Counted from the first letter of the stretch, positions 14,634 through 30,851 are shown. The stretch: DNA of 64,000 nucleotides from Auanema rhodensis (GCA_964057225.1 OZ059898.1:7068001-7132000), one strand, 5' to 3'. Translations and numbers: made by a program. Notes: a model not told the origin generated them from the sequence alone.

Positions 14634-17600
14634 GAGTAAAATATCATATAAAATCTATGAAATATGAAAGAAAAAAGTTTTTTTTTATTTATAAATTAAT
14701 AAAATTTATATTATAATATAATATATTTATATGATATGAATAAATGAATGAGATTAATATGATGTTTATATATGAATTGATGATAGAAGAAAGAAATATG
14801 AAGATTGAAAAGCTATCAGATAAGATATATTATTTCTTCGAAATAGTATAAAAGTGAAATCAATGTAAATATTTTTCTAATTATTATAATAAATAAATAA
14901 ATAATTATATTTATATTTATAAAATCAATAAATAGAATTAAATATATTTTAACCAGTTCTATTAATTCATCTCGTATTTCTAATTCAATTAAATCAAAAA
15001 GTGATCAGAATTGAAAGTTCGATTTATGTTAGTTATTCTTGCAATGATTTCATCATCATCTGTAATTTAACATAAGCATGTCGCACTTTGAAGCTTGGCT
15101 GTTCTCAAGAGATTGAATGAAGATGACCGTCAAACCAATACAAAAGCTTTATATGATGATTGTAATTGTCTAACAAAGGAATTAGCTCATTGTCCTTCAA
15201 TTAAATTGCCTCAAACTTTCAGTTTTTCTTCAATATTCCTGCACCGATAATTCCTGTATTTTCGGATTTCAACGTGGGTGGTCAAATCGTTTTAGCGATC
15301 ACAGATATATCTCCATTACTCTCCCCCCTATTTCTACGTTTTAACAACTTTTTCGTCAACATGCCTTTTCTCCATTTTCCGTAATTTTAACGACAACATT
15401 GCGAAATATGTCGAAATCTTTGTCAAATGTTAGATGAACGGGTAGAATTGACGAAGAAAGAATGAACGAAAGATAGAAAAGAGAAAAACGCTTGTGCTAA
15501 GAAGTCAGGTATTCAATTGAGAGAGAAAAGTGAGTTATAGTGTAGATTTCGAAGAAAGGTTCACCGTTAATCAACCAATTAACAAATTTTAGACGGGAGA
15601 GATTTAGAACACATAGTTTGACGAATGGGACAAGGCTTAAGAGCCGGATTAGGACACGTTATTCAGCGAATACGAAGACTGTATGGGAGGGCTTGAGAAT
15701 ACGATAGGAAGATAAAAAGAGAAAGATGTGATAGAAATTGAAGAAAGATGTATATTTGGAAACGAGTAATTTCACTTAATCTTTATCTTCTTCATCTGTT
15801 TGGGATTTAGAGGCGAAGGGGTATATAGCGAAGAAAATACTTTATCATCTCTGATGTTATGATATATGATTCTTTATTCAAATTTATTAATAGAGCTCAT
15901 TGTGATTTTATAGATAATTTGATTAATTAATGGAAAAATCATTTAATTGTTCAATATCCCCTCTCCCTTTTCATTTATTTCTCTTCTCTTCTCAATCACT
16001 GTTTCGTTTCCTTTACCAACTATGTATGTGTGTCTCATGTCTCGAAAATCCTGAGTGAGTGGCGAAGGGGAAAGACTGATAGAGAAACAGATAGAGGAAA
16101 CAGCTTCTTCAAGTTGGTGGTAGCAACAAGAAGCACAAAAAGCAAACCGGAATAACACAGACGATTCACCCTCTCGTCTTCTCATAATGTTTTTCTCAAA
16201 AAAATCGGACAGAGAGGAAGAGCTGGACTTTTCCTGGCTTTGAATTGACCCTTCTAGGACTTTTTGGTTTGCAGGATGTATCATCTCAGTTGCTTTTGCG
16301 AGAAATTCAAACATTCAAGGTGATTGATGCACAGGTCAGAAAGAAAAGAAAGCAAAGAGAACATTTAGAAATACTAAGAAAAAGAAAGAGAGAATGAGGG
16401 AAATAAGAAGATACAGAGAGCGATAAGAACTTTGAGATCAGGAACAACAAGAGGAAGCCGAAAGAATGCTTTTTTGAGTCAAAATACTCTGTTGTGAGCA
16501 ATGAAATAAGAATGTTTGTTTATTTGTTTCAATTAGTAGTAAACAAAATGTATAAATTATAATAAAGTAAGATGAAGTACAACCGTTCATGGCTAAACTA
16601 ATATTTAGAATTGTAATTTACGTGAAAAAGATATTTTTTACGTGTTATATAAAACATTTTATTTAGTTATTACATTATTTATTAATTAATATATCATATA
16701 TTTTACTAATTATCAGATATAGTATTCCGTAAAATATTCTGCCATTTCCATATGAATAGCCCTCAGTGTTTCACCAAAAAACCAGTTGACATCAGTTGTT
16801 CTCCTTTGTCATTTCACATGGATTCACCTCACACTCATTCCCTTAAAGCTCCCCTCATCTCTCTCTCTCTCTCTTCTCTCATTTTTTTTATTTGTTTGTA
16901 GTACATCCGGAATATGCCTCATCTGCATTTTTTTGATTTATAGCAGATTCCCATTAACATCAGTGCTCTCTTTTGAAAGGTTGGTTGTGTTAATGTTTCG
17001 AAATACAACCACAATAATGTTTAGATCAACTATATGATAGAACAGTAAAAGGAAATTAAAATAAGGTGAGAGATATAGATAAAACATGAAATATAGAAGA
17101 GTCAAAGAGAGAAAAAGAAAGCAATGAAGAGAGAGAGAAAGAAAGAAAGGAAAAGATAACCTGATAAGACAATTTTTCGTACAATTTGTACAAACGTGTA
17201 GTCATTTATTAGATAGAATGATGATATACTAGTGATCATAAGGATCATAATCAAAACAAATTGGTGAACAGGACAGATATAGCGCAACGACGAAACGGTT
17301 GACGTCTATGATGACGTGGACGGAAATGATGAAAAATCATATATAACAGTTCATTACCTAACATATATTGAGGAGGAATTATATATTATAATATCTAGTT
17401 ATAGAATATTATTAAATAAATAAAACATTTATATTGTACTTGATGTATGATGAATGAAAAACATATATGATGACATATAGTTAGTTTAATGATACTGACT
17501 AATTATAATAAATCATATAAATATAATTAAGAAACTAAAAGATTAATATTTTCTTGAGAAAAAAAAAAGAAATAATATTGATAAATTCAAAATGAAAGAC

Positions 17601-20600
17601 TGATATTCTTTATCATTTTCTTATATTTCATTATTGAATATCTAATCGTATGAAAAGACGAATTGACTTTTGATTTGCTTTCATTCAAACTATCTTCATC
17701 CTTTAATTGATTATTATTATATATACTTGTAAAATATAATAATTATATTAATAGAATAATATCAATTTTCTATCAATCGTCGGCAGTTTTAATCTTTCGG
17801 TTTAGTCATATCGGAAAGCATCAACTGGACCTGCTGCTTTAAGTCAGTCAGCTTAAAAGATTGACCATGCACCTATGTGCAATGTATACGAACGCCAACA
17901 ATCCGTTTGACTCTTCCTCCCCCGCTTTTCGACAATTTTTTTTCAAAAAAATGAAAGAAAAACTTGAAAACAAAGATGATGCTAATGAAGAAAAATCAAA
18001 GAATAGATTAAGAAACTTTATAGAATAAATTAACTAAAAAAACAATGAATAAACGTTAAAAGTATGAAAAAAAAAAGATCATATATAGGACTACATATTA
18101 ATACTTATAATCATAGTATTATATAAAAAAGATTTAATATCTTTTTAAATAATCTAGATATGAATGAATATATTGATAAGATGGAAAAACATCTTCTTAT
18201 TACATCAATATGACATTATTCTATGGTCTTTCTCTTATTCATTTGCTAAATTTCCTTGAAAAGAGTCATATCACTTATAACTCATATCAGCAATTGAAAT
18301 CAGTCATCATTCTATCAATGTAAGAAGATGTTTTAGTTCCTTCTTCATACATATATCAAACTTTTTTTGGTCAACACAACAACCAATTGTTTCATTTTGA
18401 ATCATGATCGTAGCTTGCAGCTCTTAGATGTGAATCTAGTTCAAAAACTTGGCTCATATGACCGGATGAAACTTGAAGAGTCATCTGAAATCTTGAAGAA
18501 AACATTCTCGGCTCTCTATTTCTCTTTCGCCACCAGAAGCTGAAGCCTGAGCTCTCAAGAGAGTGAGCGAATACTTCACTTGAGCTTGTTCGAGTATCGA
18601 ATATGGGAGTTTAGCTAAAACGAAGTCGAAGATGACAACAACAATTTTCTACAGTTTTTTCAACGGAAAAAGGAATATTTGTCTCTTGAAACTTCCGAAT
18701 TTGGTCAAGTATCGCCCTATGCCCGATATATGCCGTCGTTCGCTTATTTGTCCAATTCCCGATGAGAAATAGAACCATGAGTTGATAAGTCTTAATAGTT
18801 CAAGTTGATTTAGGTGAATCAGACGTCAATAGTATAAAAAACTGACTCGTTTCTTGTCTTATTAACAAGAATACGACAATAGTATTAGCCCGTATTATCA
18901 GATAGCTTGCTTTGTCTACCTATCTGATTCATCACTGTCAGCTCATCTGAAGAGAATATGACGTCGTCATGTATAGGCAACATGAAGAGCAACCAGAATA
19001 TGTTCACTCAGAACGTGCCCACTCACGACGTGAAATATTCCAAGACAACAACATGTTCATGATGTGTCTTATTCAAATGAACAAAAGTGAAGAATGGAAG
19101 AAATTTTTTTAGAAATTCATATTGCGAATTGAAAAGAGTTTTGTGTATTCTTACTATATTGCTTCGTATAATGTGCTTTTAACCGCTTAACATGTTGAGA
19201 TCATATAAGAAAGTGAGAGATAGAGAAATTGAAAAAAAAAGAAAAAGAAAAGAAAGACGATTTTTTTCTCTCGTGCAGACACCCTAGCCATGAATCAGCA
19301 AGACTTATTTCATTCTGCAAGGCTAGCAACTAGCTAAACTGAAGTACAATTGAATGAGAGAGATAATATAAGTATTAGAGATACTGTCAGGATAGGGGAA
19401 AAACGAGAACTTCCAGAGCTTTAATCTGGGACAATGCCATAACATGCTTGATAATTCTGAAGAGAAATAGAGATACAAAGGTAAACATATTGTCTTTGAA
19501 GTAGAGATCACTGTCTGCTTTCTAAAGTTTCTTTTCTCTTAAGCTTTCATTCTTTTAAGTTCTTTTCAACTAACTGTATGCACTTTGCGAAACAACAGAT
19601 CAGTTTGTAGACAAAGATCAGATGAGAATCATTAACAAATATAAAGAATAGTTAAACTTTCTAAAACCATATCAATCTATTCTTTCTTGTCTTTTATTAT
19701 ATTTTTTGATCTTTTTTTTTCTTTATTTTATTTGAACATTCTTGATTATAGAATCTAATGATCCTTAATGTAAAGAAAAAAAAAGAATATAAATGGGGTA
19801 GATATGAATGAAAGATAACATAAAATGAAAAATAAAATAAACCAATATCATATATTCTAAATAGTTAATGAATAATTATAAATTATTATCAAATCATTTT
19901 AGAAATCTATTCAAATCATCTATCTCTATCATATTTACATATTCATATATATATATATTTATATATTTATATATTTATATCATTATATAAAAACATTAGA
20001 CGTTCAAATACTAATGATCATTGCTTGCCAGACCCAAATTGTATTGAAAACAAGGTCAACGAATCAGACTGATTTCATTTTACGGGGAAAAGAAAGAGAA
20101 GACCGAATGATCCAAATCATCATGTTACTTTTATATAAGAATATCCTTTAAAAAAATAAAAGTATATATTCATATAGAGAGAAAAGAAGATAAGGAAAGA
20201 GGTAGAGAGAGATTGAGAGAGATAGAGGGTGGACGAGAATTATGTGCTTCGATTTGCAAAAGTTTCTTCTCAAGGACTAACACAAATAGCAAATTTTGAC
20301 CATGATTAAAGTACAAAACAAGTACAATATTCCTTTGACAGTATGCTTTATTCAATTGAGTTCATGACGGTTTTTCTTAATTTCGCCCTCCTTCTCCCCG
20401 AATTGTTTTCTCAGTTGAATCTCTATTAAAGATTATTCAACATGAAAAGTAGAGAAATAACAACAATTTTCCAAAAGAAACATAGATGATCCAAATAGCC
20501 TTTGAACTTTTCTCCAGATGCAATTTGTTTTCATTCCAACTATCTTTCCTTTTCTTTGTTTTTTCGTCTCATTTTCCCTTTTCGCCGTTTTCCTCATTCC

Positions 20601-21682
20601 ACTTCATCTTTGAATTGAGCATGAATCATCGGCATATAATCTAGTTAATTTATAAGATTTTCCTTATAACTTACTGAGAAAATGATTTATATTTCTCAAA
20701 CAAGTTAATTATTTCAATAAAATTAATTATAATTTATTAGAAATTTATACAAAAAAATGTTATTTTTATCAAGATTAGCAAAAGTTTATTCATTTTCTAA
20801 GAGAGAATTTTGAAATTAATCATTCTTCTTTTCTACCTACTTTCCCTTTTGTAATATATAATACAAATTGACAGAAAAAGGAGTGAAGGAAAGGAAATGG
20901 ATGAAAGGAGATGTGACTAACCCCCATGAGTCAGAGTCACGAAGCTGCTGTTCGGTGCTGACTGGCTAGCTAACTAGCTAGGTCTAGCTGGCTGGCTGGT
21001 TGGCTGCTGTTGTGTATGTATGTGTGTCACCCAAGGGTAAAAGAAGGAAGACGGTGTTGATGTTAGCTTATTCAGAGAAACCGTTGGTGGGGTCGACCGG
21101 ATGCGGAGCCGGTCCAGCTCTTGTCTGAACGATCATAAAAGGGAATGAGAGTACTCTTCAGATCGGCATCCATATAAGACTGAGATTGAGAGAACGAAGA
21201 ACAGGAGATAGATAGAGATATAGATCAGGATATACCGGCTTATTGAAGAGCAACAGCTTTTGATCTATTTATCAACATCAAATAATTAAAAAAAAGAAAA
21301 TGCCAATAAGATTCAGAAAGATGTAAAATCAAATTTGAATGATTATATGATATTATCAGTATATTATAATTAATTCATACATCCTAAGAAGACGAATAAT
21401 TTCGCATAGTTAATATAGTAATGAAACTGATAATAGATAATAAAACTATAGTAAAATATGTAAAGGTCGTTAGAGAAAATATTGTTATCTAAGTAATTGT
21501 CAGCTCAAGAGATCATGTGATGGAATAGCCGGTCACTTTCTGATTATCTAAGCTTTACGTTCTACTTTATTTCACATCAACGTGTGAAACTCGGCAAGAG
21601 TTTGCATACGGAAGAAATAACTAGAAAAAGGAAGAGATCTTAAGATTAAGTGGGAGAAGAAGAAACACAGATTAATATGAAG

Positions 21683-21731
<49 letters not shown>

Positions 21732-24700
21732 AAGAGAGAGAGAGAGAAAAAGTAAAGAAGCTTGTCTATCCACAAGATAGTATGCTATATCTCTTCACAA
21801 CAAACATACAGAGGTTCAGAGACAGAAACTTGCGAAGAAAATCAATTTTTTGTCTCAAAACGTTCAACAACGATTGATTAGCATGAATTTGAAACGAAAA
21901 GAAATGAATGATAAGCTGATAGTAGTGGAATTATAAATAATGACCTTAACTATGGATAAAACAATAAACAATATTTTGAATGATATCAATTAACTGTATA
22001 ATACTAGAATTTTTTTTAATTTTTAAGAAATAATTTGTAATAATATTAGTTATTATATACACAAATTGTACTATATATAGTAATATATTACTATAAATAG
22101 ATTATTTTAATAGTGACGAATGATCATGAACAAGTGTAAAGCTAGATTGAAGAAAGAGGAATAGTAATATGAAAATAATACTGTTTAGTAACGGTGGAAG
22201 GTAGCTGCATATGACAAAGATCACATTGATAGACTGTTGTTAATGATTCTATTCAAATAGACAAAGATCATTCAGATGATGATGATGATGATGTCCAATT
22301 ATACATGTAGAAGAGACAGGGTGGACAGGAATCTGTCCGTATTTAGGATTAAGAGAGTTGATGAGACTTGAATAAAGTTAGGATAAACTAGAGAAGGCAT
22401 AAGCGAGGAGATTGGGTGTTCAAATGATCATCATCATGATCATCATCATGATGACGTGTGAAAGTAGAAGACAAAGATAAGTTAGGATAACCAGCCATAT
22501 TGTATATAAGGATTAGAAGGTAGGATGGTTACGATAAGACAGTTTGAAGGCTGGAAAGTAGCACTGATGAGACAAAGGTTGGAAAAAATACTTTAAAAAT
22601 ACACGTCAACATAGTGATCCAGGAGATGAACATTGAGTGAGAAGATGTGATAGATGAATGAAAGTGATAAAGAGAGCATGTCTGCCTTTCTAACAGAGAA
22701 AAATAGAGTTATGAGATGATAATAAGTTGAATAGAGAGATAGTATATGGCACGTACGCATCATCAGATGACAAAGTATTTGCAAAATCTAATTGATTTAA
22801 ACAAATAACAGATTCGAATAGTAATAATAATAATAATAATGATGATGATGGTGATGATGATGATAATGATATTATGGAACATGATGATGAGGTTTCTAAT
22901 CAGTTATATAGTTAGATAGACAGTTATTCAAAAAATAAAGATATCATAGGTGAAAGTATAAAATTTGAATCAAATGACAAGTTATCTTGAGAAAACTACA
23001 ATGTAAAACCACAAACACATTTTTGGGATTGCTGTCATTTTCAAATTATGAATCAGTCAAATAAAAAATAATTTTAAAAAGGAAGTAGACTCACAGGTGC
23101 GTATGGATGGAAGAAACGACGTGTTCGTGAACGGCGAAATCGTTCTAAGGCCACAGATTTTCTCATTAACTGCGATGGACGTGCCAATATTGCTGTCTTC
23201 GTTTGCATATTGTTCGGACGCCAATCCAGATCGGCAATGCAGGTTGTAGCAGCTCCATTGTTCAGCTTCGGTAAATGAGCAAGTGATGTTGGACGAGTTG
23301 GCTGGACAGCAGCAACTGGTACTGGAGACTTAAGTGGTGAAGGCATCGGAGCGACATGTACAGTGCTGAGGCTGTTGGTATTAGTCACAGCCGAAGTTAT
23401 CGTAGATGAGCTGATGGATGAAGCAACTGATTCGATATTGGATGAGGATGTTTGATATTGATCAATCAAATTGCCATCATCTGCAACCATACATGATGCT
23501 GTCATTGGAGCATCACAGCACATTGTCGCTGTATTAGATGATGTGGTCGGAATACAACTTTTGAGATAGCAGTTAGCTTCAGCGGATGCGGTTTGGTCGT
23601 CGTAAACCGTCGACAACGGTCGACAAACTGCCGACGAAGGCGAATAGACGTGAATGGCCGGAATACTAGCAGCGGAATCAGCTCGAGAGCTGGTAGAAGT
23701 ACAGCAGGTGCACTTAGTGGATGCAGTCACACTAGGAATATTACAAGTGATAGGTGCAGAAGCGCAATAGTTGCGACAACTACGCCAGATAAGCTTCGTC
23801 AGATTGTCTGTTTGTCCGGAATATACTAGATACCGGATACAGGCAAACGTACAGAATAAGATAGAAGCAAATGTAGATCTAGTAAATGAGGATGATTTGC
23901 AAATTGCAAGACTTCTGCAGGCGTAATTGACAATTATCCTGAATTAAAAGAATAGGATTTACAATCAGATGACAAGACAAATTCACTGATAACGATGAAT
24001 ATTCAAAATATGAAATTAATTTAAATAAATGTTGAGGAATGAAGTAAAGGATAAATAGACACGAGCGCGTGTAATGTGGGGGCCCCACTACAAAACGGGA
24101 CACCACTGCACAGAAAGACTTATAACTCGTCGGTGGTCGGCGCCCTGACAGCCTGTAGACAGACTGTTAGACCCGCCTACCACCGGCTGGTCGGCACCGC
24201 CCACTTACCATCATCACCGCCGGCGCTCTCCGTGCAAATGATGAGAGACTAGAAATTGTACAGAAAGATGGAGAGAAAGGCAGAAAATGAGTTAGTGGAT
24301 GATAGACGGGTGTAGTAGAGGCATGATCATTACTATCAGCTGTACGCTGATAATACAGAAAGATCTTATAAATTGGGTATGGGTGAAAGTTTAAATACTC
24401 ACTAAGAGTTAATACATATGTCCTAAGGATATTTCATGTAATATTTTTGTACGATAAAGGTGCAAAGAGAGGGAAAGGCTAAGAGAGAGAGAGAGAGAGA
24501 CATAAAATATGCTTATCAGAGATCTCTTAGCACAAAGATCTATGTTCTATGAATTAGTATAGCCTCTGAATCATTTCATTATTTGAACTATATATGTATA
24601 TATTATAGTTCATCGATAACAACAAGATCATTTTGATCATAAAAATGTATTTATAAAAAGCTTAGGTAAAATAAGTTCTAGAACTATATGTATGTGTGCA

Positions 24701-26477
24701 TGTGTGTAAGAACAGTTTGCAGACATACAATCACCAATACAATTCAATTGGCTAGTGCTTGTTGCAATGTCATTGAGAACCATGTGATTGGCTTTTCTTG
24801 AATGCCTCGAGGGTACTAAATGGTGGCTTTCAAGTTGCTACAGCCGACAACGATGATAGCGATGTCATTCATCTAGTTGTTGAATCATCAACTATAATAA
24901 AGCTACAAAAAATGCTGAAATTTTCATTTTTTCTTCCAATTTACTGCAAAACTCAAAGAAATAAAAAGGCGATAGTTGAATAAACATGAAATATATGATA
25001 TATATAGTATAAAGTGAACATTTTCTTATATATTCAATTCAATTGTCTAAAAATTATAGAAGGAACCTTCTGAATATAACATTGAACCACGAATTCGTTG
25101 AATAAGTTGTCGAAGACACATAAAACTATGTGTTGTCATCATTGTTTCCTGACGATTAAGCTATTTCGAACTATCAGTTTGATGATGAAATGAAATTATA
25201 TTTTAATATAATGATGATAATGCTATATGATAATCAAATATATTAATTCTTCATCTTATATAATCAACTCTTTACTTCATCAGCACAAATTATACCGTTG
25301 ATTCGTTGATCATCAGAGTTATTATCAAAATTTTTCGTGTGATAAACGTACTAAATAGCTTGGATTGTCGAATGATATCGATGAAATGCTACAAACCATT
25401 ACAATCGTAATCAACAACTATAGAGCTATCACTAGTTTAATAATCCAAAGACCTGAGGAATGCATGATTATGAACAGCAATCATGTTTTACAGTTCCTGA
25501 TATTTTCAAACATTAAATGAAAATTCACAATATACATCATTTTTCTTCTAGTTTTTCAAAAAAAAAGTTATATTTGTGCAGAAACTACTCAAACTACAGA
25601 ACTTTTTAAAAATAATATTGTCTGTTTTGTAGGGGTCAATTATGAGACTAGTAGTACCAGTATCTAGTTAATTGGACAAGCGGACACTTGAACTTGAATT
25701 CCAGACAGAGAAACGTTAGAGAGAATTGAAATATTATGTGTGTGTGAGAGAGAGAGAGATAGTGAGAATGAAAATACACAGAGAATAAGAACCTGCCAAT
25801 CAAGACGACGTGTCATTTCTCGCCTGTTTCCGAATATCAGACAGAGATCGTCGTCATCGGAACATCAAAAGCATACTAGAATTCAAAAGCTGACCTAGCG
25901 ATAACCGTGAGAAACATGGAACATGAGAGAAATCGAAATCACCTAGCTTGTACTTTGCTTATATAAGGCCACAGTATAGGAAGAGAGAGACGGAGAGATA
26001 GGACAAAGAATGTCAATGGGATTCTTACAAGCATTAGTTAGTATAGTTATTTGGTAAGTAAATTAACCCACATAATCATAACAAATATCAGAAAAATAAA
26101 ATTTAACAAAGAGTGGGTGGTGGGGGTGGAGGCAAAGAACAGAGCAAAGAAAGGGAAACAATAGAAAGATACTGAAAGTAAGAGAAAATAAAGAAAATAA
26201 GTAAAGACTGTTAACAAATTTTGTTACCAGAAAAAAAAGAAGAACGCGATAACTTTTGTTCCATATGATCTGAAGATGTCTTTGATCTCTGGATGATGAA
26301 TTAGATAAAGAATGTCCATAAAACTAGGTGTGTGAAATTTCGAACAACAAGGGTAATATACAATTTTACACCAAAAGTCTAAAGATTCACTAGTTCACGT
26401 GGCCATATAATAGAGAACATGGTCTAGGAAAAAGAGAAATAGGGTAGAGAGAGAATGGGCAACAAAGAGTAAAAGAA

Positions 26478-26528
<51 letters not shown>

Positions 26529-29500
26529 AGCATATAGAGAAAGAATCAGCGATTAACAATGTGATTTGACGATTGATGAAACGTTCTTTAAAAAACTTAT
26601 CATAGAAATGAAAATCTATAATTATCGTCAAAAGATTCATAGGCAATAAGAAAGATGTAGACAGTGAATTCAGTAATGAAAAAGCTTGTCAGAAGTGTTC
26701 CAGACAAGACAGGTGTATCACATCACCAGTTTCTTGCATCTTCTAATGATTGTGAAAAATATTTGTAGAAGTCTGGCAAGATAAACAGTCATAAACAGAG
26801 AGATACGATTAGGATCATATAGGATTGAATACAAACCAAAAATAAAAAAAGAAATTGAAAATTTGAATACAACGTGAATTGTGATGAAACTGAATCAAAA
26901 ATGTACTATATATCGTATAGTATACATATATATATATATATATATACTATACTACACTATACTATATATATATATATATATATCAAAATCATATTTCATC
27001 ATGTTATTTAAAAACATTACTTATCAATCATTCAAATAATTTACTTAATTTCACGTGATACATCTTCTCTTTAAGAAGTAAGATCATACTTTAAAATTCA
27101 TTTTTTTCTAATCATTAATGAAGATACAAACATCTACAAATATCGTTTTTTGTTACTTTTTCTCTGCTCCTGCAATTCAGAAAACCAAATTACAAAAATC
27201 AAAGGTTGACATCAGAAGCCAACAAACCTATCATTCTATGTGCATGAGGTATTCCCTGTTTCTCTATGTTTCTCGATAATACTCTTTCATCATACTAACT
27301 TATCAATTTATTATATACTATAACAATAGAATATATCCTAGATTATATGAATCTGGAATATTAGATTATTTATTATACTATATAAAGGTTAGATGTACAG
27401 AAGTGTTTTGACTTCTTGTCGAATTTAGATAGTTCATCTGACTTTACTGATAGCAAACTTCCGCTCTTCGTTTTCTTAACATAGTTCCGGTTTCCGTATC
27501 AAATCAGCTTTCTTTCTTTCGGCCTTTCTTGCAGCCTCTCTCTTTCTGATTCTCTGATATTCTCCATTTTATTCATTTGCAATTTCACATCAAAGTGATT
27601 ATGTTATTGAGTAATAGTTCAAAAATAGAAATAACCTGCCTATTTTGGGAAATTTCTAGAAAACTCTCAATTCAGATGAACAAATGGTTGACAGAGAGAA
27701 ATATTTAGAGAAGAAGAGGAAGAGAATAGAGTTAGATCATGAAGAACATCCGATTTATCGAGCAAAAAACAGTACAGATCTCATAACTATATATATATAT
27801 ATATATATATAGTATATATATAGAATACTATCTATATTGGATTTTCAAATTAAACCAGAAAAAAAGTTCATATTCACATTCAAATATATTTTCAAATAAA
27901 AAAAATAAATAATGAGAAATATGAGATTAATTTTAATCAAAATGTGAAAGAAATATTTATCTTATCGATAGTAATAGTAACTATTGAAAAATTAAAAATG
28001 GTTTGTACGTTTGATTACATTCCATTGCTTCTCTTACTTAGTTTTTGTATTAAACCAAAGGTTTAAGCTTACTTGTTTGAGAATAGCAAAAGAATGCGCG
28101 TAGGCGCCAGAGAATGTGATTATTTGTCTAAATACATAATAAACTTTTCTAACCTGGAACCTTGGCGAATTATATTCTTATAAGATAATAATTCTTCATA
28201 ATCCTTATAAAAATATCAAATAATGTAAGAATGAAACAAAAATATTAAAAATAGAGCATTGAAACTTTAAATTTTGCACATACAATGATAAATAGAGTAT
28301 ATTCAAAGTTATATATCTTCTATATTATGTAAACTGTTATATGAATATAGCAATATCATCTATGTATCTATATATACTACTTCAGTTTAGCTATTTATTT
28401 GCCGAAATTTAAATAATTCTTTTTAATCAATCGAAAGAATTAATAACATCCGGCAATAAAGGCCACATGATTGAAGAGAATGATATGAATGGAATGAGTG
28501 AATATTTCTGTACAAAATTTAAACTTTTCAAGTACTTTAGTACATTGAACCTCAATAAATGTATAGTTAAATAGAATAAAAAAAAAGAGAAATTAGTAAA
28601 ATATATCATTTTTTTCTTAATTCTAAACTATAATAGAATATATAGATTAATAAAGAAAAATAATTAAAAATGTTATGTATTATATAAGACTTATAGAGGA
28701 GGAGGGGGGATTCTAAAGAACATAACAGCAAGTTGTTTGACATCTAATGGTATGTATTACAAGATTTTTGAATCAAAACCAACGCACCCTATAGTTCTAA
28801 TTGGAACAGATAGAAGATAATTGAATTCAAGATCATTTTTTAACTATCAAATGTCAATTAATACTAATTAATATTCTCCCTAACCGGAAATAAAACAAGA
28901 AAAACAGTAATAACATATTTGGCAGTAATATGAAATACGTGATAATCACTTTGATAAGTTTTAAACTTATTTTATGAATTATATATCGTATTATAAACAT
29001 AATTATTAATATATTAAAGACCATATACATGTATATAAACGAAAAATGATATCCACGTGAAATACGTGACTTTTCTATATGCTAATTATCATTTCTATCT
29101 TTCTAATCATCTCCAAATGGTTGATCTATGTATAAGACTAACGATAAAAGAATGGGAAAATCGTAATATACCCCCAGATATTATTCAGTTTTCGTTAACA
29201 TTATCGTTTATATTTCTATTTTTAAAATTCAGTTAAAGATCAAGTTGAAGATAGATGATATAACATCAATAATGTGTGAAATTCAAAGTAAAATGAATCA
29301 TTTTCAACAGTTCAAGTGTTAAAAATTTCAACTAGTCCAGATAAGAATTATGTCGATCAAATTTAGTCGATACAGAACAGCAAAGTCCAAAAACAAATTG
29401 AAATACAAAGAAAAATAAATAAATAAACAAATGATATTAATCACTTACGTTAGAATAATCATAATTTTATTGGTTTATCTACGAATTAATTATATTGATA

Positions 29501-30372
29501 ATACTAATAGTTTATATCTAAAATCAAAAAAAAAACGTTGACATGCTAGTTAATCATATTATTTTGTATTATCAACATAACTAAATGATGATTCATCTTT
29601 TATATTTTTGCAAAGAAAAAATCAAAACTCTTATCCAAAAACGTAAAGAATGTATTCTAATATCAAACGATAATTATTTGGTTTATATATTATATATATA
29701 TATATATAAATATTATATTAAACATACTTGAAATACTTCCAACTTATTCTGATCTTTCTTAATAGTTGCTTCCATAGTAAAATGATATGCTGCTGCACTG
29801 TGTGCTTCACGTTTAGCTGATTTCAGAACTGGTAACAATCTAAAAATAAATATAAATAACTCTAAATATATTATAAATATAAAAAAAAATTAAAATTTTA
29901 CATTTATTCCTATTTCAATTATTGTAAATATAGAAGTTTTTGAATTTTATAGAACATTATTAATTTATTTTACATGTCATTCTTCTCCACATTTACATAT
30001 TAATTCTTAAAATGTTTCACGCAAGTTTCACGTGCATCTTAGCTTTAAAAGCTTTGAAACAGGCTTCTATAAGCTTTTATTCAAGTTTTAAGTTGTATCA
30101 TAGACTGTGTAGCTTGGCCTACAGATAATTAGATTGGAGACTAAAGTTTGTTCTTGTCTCCTCATCTCTTCATTTGTCATTCATCTTAACTATACTATAT
30201 GTATAGTTTATGATAACACAGAATTATCACTAATTATTCATAATTTGAAACATTTTCCGATCAAATAATATATTGGATAGAGACACTTGAAAATGAACAG
30301 ATAATCAGAGAATCAATCATGATAGCTTCAATAATTCTGTTAATTCTATTGTCTCTCTTTCCTTCTCTCTCT

Positions 30373-30413
<41 letters not shown>

Positions 30414-30851
30414 TCTCTCTAGCTCTCTCTCTCTCTCTTTTTACCACTCATCTATCTAGCTTTGTTTTGTCTCAAATAAACTTTCGAAATATTCCATATC
30501 ATGCTTCTTCTTCATATCTTTTCTCCTTTTTTTTGATTTCTGTTTTCCCAAGAAAAAATAAAAAAATATAAAGATATGAACACACATTAAGATATATCTA
30601 TATGTTGTGCAATATGTATCTTTAATCATAAAAAGTAGAACATATGTATAAAAAGAAGGGAAACACCCATGATTACATGTCACCCAAAAACATTTATGAG
30701 ATTTCTTTACAGTTTAATAGCCTGTAATTGAATGAATCCAATATACAAAAATAATAACTGAGAACTATATAGAATACAAGTATAGTTCATAGCATAAATA
30801 ATAAATTATAATTATGTATATGATCCTCTTTCATTTGCTTTCTCCGTCTTC

